DNA of 16,367 nucleotides from Lutibacillus sp052034115 (GTDB lineage Bacteria > Actinomycetota > Actinomycetes > Actinomycetales > Dermatophilaceae): NCBI GenBank assembly GCA_052034115.1, contig JBPOIZ010000066.1, forward strand, positions 1 to 16,367, written 5' to 3'. This document shows positions 15,180-16,367 of this stretch, piece after piece. Position 1 is the stretch's first letter. Each line of letters starts with the position of its first letter. Both the position numbers and the translations under genes were made by a program. A model generated the notes under the pieces. The model did not search any database and was not told where the DNA came from. It saw only the letters and a list, made by a program, of their open reading frames with translations.

Positions 15180-15721
15180 GGCCGATTCCCGAGCAGCCGG
15201 GAGACCGAGATCAAGTGGCTGTCGGGGTCCCCCCCGTCGAGATGTGCGCGGTGGGCCTCCAGCCAGCGCCGGAGTCGGCGGTGCTCGGGATGCACCACGG
15301 CAAGGAAGGTGTGGATCTGCTGGCCGTCGGCCGCCAGGGCGGCCTCGCGCACGAGCCGGCTTCCGATGCCCCGACCGTGGAAGTCGTCGACGACCTCGAC
15401 CGCCAGTTCGGCGGTACCCGGACGATCTCGGAGTCGGATCCAGCGCGCCAACCCAACCGGCACCTCGCCCATCCAGGCCACGACAGCGTGGTGGTGGTCG
15501 GGCTGGGTATCGGCCAGGTGGCGGGCCATGCGCTGGGTCAGGCGGGGCACCCCAGCGTGGAAGCGAAGCACTCTGGACTGCGGCGAGAGTCCGTCGAAGA
15601 CCCGGGTGACCGTCCGGGTGTCGCCACTCGTCAGCGGCCGGATCCGGATCCCGGCGGCCGGGTTGGTGGCCCCGGGGCGATGGAGGAGGGGTAAGGAGTG
15701 TCGGACGGAAGTAACGGACAT
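15176..15721 (-). CDS. GNAT-family N-acetyltransferase
   Basis: This 181-aa protein has the acetyl-CoA-binding GNAT motif VVDDFHGRGIGSRLVREAAL (about 110-129), whose HGRGIG matches the R/Q-x-x-G-x-G/A signature. It is preceded by the beta strand of MGEVPVGLARWIRL. The N-terminus (IRPLTSGDTRTVTRVFDGLS and RVLRFHAG) resembles the GNAT domains seen in Pat-like protein acetyltransferases, but there is no cyclic-nucleotide domain. The substrate is not predictable. The ATG at 15721 has GAGGA (minus strand, 15728-15732) 6 nt upstream. The stop TGA overlaps the possible GTG start of the SARP gene by 4 bp, so the two are probably co-transcribed. A 23-bp inverted repeat lies just upstream. Confidence 0.9.
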   Translation of the reverse strand: MSVTSVRHSLPLLHRPGATNPAAGIRIRPLTSGDTRTVTRVFDGLSPQSRVLRFHAGVPRLTQRMARHLADTQPDHHHAVVAWMGEVPVGLARWIRLRDRPGTAELAVEVVDDFHGRGIGSRLVREAALAADGQQIHTFLAVVHPEHRRLRRWLEAHRAHLDGGDPDSHLISVSRLLGNRP

Positions 15722-15737
15722 GGTCGGTCCTCGGTGT

Positions 15738-15760
15738 CGTGAACGTGGTGTCTGTTCACG
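15738..15760. promoter_or_regulatory. Candidate operator: 7-bp inverted repeat upstream of the GNAT gene
   Basis: CGTGAAC (15738-15744) and GTTCACG (15754-15760) are perfect inverted copies separated by 9 bp. They lie 17-39 bp upstream of the GNAT ATG, in the divergent gap before the aminopeptidase gene. Half-sites about 16 bp apart suit a dimeric repressor. A hairpin in the GNAT leader is the alternative. Confidence 0.4.
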
Positions 15761-15820
15761 GTGCCGCGACGGCCTGCCACCGACCTGTCAGCAATCCATC
15801 ACCGCCGCGCGGACGCCTGT

Positions 15821-15838
15821 CGCCGCACCCCCCATGGC
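15821..15838 (-). repeat. Copy 2 of a dispersed 18-bp intergenic motif
   Basis: CGCCGCACCCCCCATGGC on the + strand differs from the copy at 12080-12097 by one base. It lies about 100 bp upstream of the GNAT start and about 40 bp upstream of the aminopeptidase start. Confidence 0.3.
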
Positions 15839-15877
15839 CCTGCCCGCAAGGGACCGTGCCCGTGCGAGCATGGACCG

Positions 15878-16367
15878 GTGAGCGAAGCGCAGAAGAAGAC
15901 CGACAACCGGCCCCGCCCGACGACTGAGCAGTTCCGCGCGTTCGTCCGTCAGGGCTGGGCGCCGCGCAGCACCCAGCGGCCGAAACGATCCCTCGCGGCA
16001 CCGTTCGCGGCGGCTCGCCGGGCGACGGTGTCCGGGCGATTCAGCGGCGAACGGCTCGTGGTCCCAGCCGGCGGCCTGAAGATCCGATCCAACGACTGCG
16101 ACTACGTGTTCCGTCCGCACAGCGCCTTCGCCCACCTGACCGGCCTGGGCAGTGATCGTGAGCCCGACGCCGTGCTCGTGCTCGAACCTCGTCCCGACGG
16201 CGGCCATGAGGCGGTGCTGTACTTCCGGCCACTGGCCGACCGGGACACCGAGGAGTTCTTCGCCGACGCCCGCTACGGCGAGTTCTGGGTCGGCGCCCGC
16301 CCGACACTGGAGGATCTGGAGGCCGAGCTCGACGTGACCGCGCGGCACATCGACGACCTGCGCGACG
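15878..16367 (+). CDS. pepP: Aminopeptidase P family protein (Xaa-Pro aminopeptidase), N-terminal part
   Basis: About 163 codons are present before the window ends; the family is usually near 500 aa. The visible part is the N-terminal creatinase-like domain of aminopeptidase P. It is recognisable from RLVVPAGGLKIRSNDCDYVF and RPHSAFAHLTGLG, followed by AVLVLEPRPDGGHEAVLYFRP and FWVGARP. The metal-binding pita-bread catalytic domain lies downstream and cannot be checked. These cytoplasmic manganese enzymes release an N-terminal residue that precedes proline. The start is taken as GTG 15878, giving VSEAQKKTDNRPRPTTEQF. No Shine-Dalgarno is seen, but a weak -10-like GAGCAT ends 6 nt upstream, consistent with leaderless expression. 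It is divergent from the GNAT gene across a 156-bp gap. Confidence 0.9.
   Translation, partial: MSEAQKKTDNRPRPTTEQFRAFVRQGWAPRSTQRPKRSLAAPFAAARRATVSGRFSGERLVVPAGGLKIRSNDCDYVFRPHSAFAHLTGLGSDREPDAVLVLEPRPDGGHEAVLYFRPLADRDTEEFFADARYGEFWVGARPTLEDLEAELDVTARHIDDLRD

Noticed and set aside
13047..15881. 944-codon open frame on the + strand opposite the SARP and GNAT genes
   Set aside because: Antisense shadow; the minus strand carries Walker, BTAD and GNAT motifs in register.
15788..16348. 186-codon minus-strand open frame at the right end
   Set aside because: The + strand encodes a clear aminopeptidase P N-terminal domain over the same bases.

Overview
The window is high-GC, densely coded DNA with leaderless-looking promoters (TANNNT about 6 nt before the start codon), ATGA/GTGA gene overlaps, an AfsR/SARP-type regulator and a lipoprotein polysaccharide deacetylase. 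Together these point to an actinobacterium. A member of Micrococcales is my guess, but nothing in the window fixes the genus. No rRNA, tRNA, CRISPR array or transposase was seen.

Region 1 (1-6017, + strand) is a compact predicted restriction-modification or phage-defence operon. In order it holds the C-terminal end of a C5 cytosine DNA methyltransferase (cut by the window edge), a 625-aa DUF262 protein, a 932-aa SF2-type ATPase with a Z1 domain, and a DUF4420-like PD-(D/E)XK nuclease. The genes overlap or nearly abut, and a GC-rich hairpin at 6052-6071 may end the transcript. Z1 ATPases with a Dcm methylase and an endonuclease-fold protein are a predicted R-M class, often with a MutL/MORC-like GHKL ATPase. 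No GHKL gene is visible here, and a DUF262 protein sits between methylase and Z1 ATPase. This is the most unusual part of the window.

Region 2 (6018-6715) looks like the worn edge of the accessory segment. It carries an SSB-like OB-fold gene with a strong ribosome binding site but a frameshift near 6402-6410 and a degenerate C-terminus, followed by a long GC-rich hairpin.

Region 3 (6716-10470, + strand) is housekeeping metabolism: glycerol kinase (glpK), glycerol-3-phosphate dehydrogenase (glpD), then a small VOC/glyoxalase-like protein with its own apparent leaderless promoter. GlpK and GlpD convert glycerol to dihydroxyacetone phosphate.

Region 4 (10486-15721, - strand) holds a PdaC-like lipoprotein polysaccharide deacetylase, an AfsR/SARP-type regulator (wHTH-BTAD-NTPase-helical repeats), and a GNAT acetyltransferase that overlaps the regulator by 4 bp. 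No biosynthetic cluster accompanies the regulator within the window.

Region 5 (15722-16367) is a divergent intergenic region with a 7-bp inverted repeat, then the start of an aminopeptidase P gene on the + strand that runs off the window.
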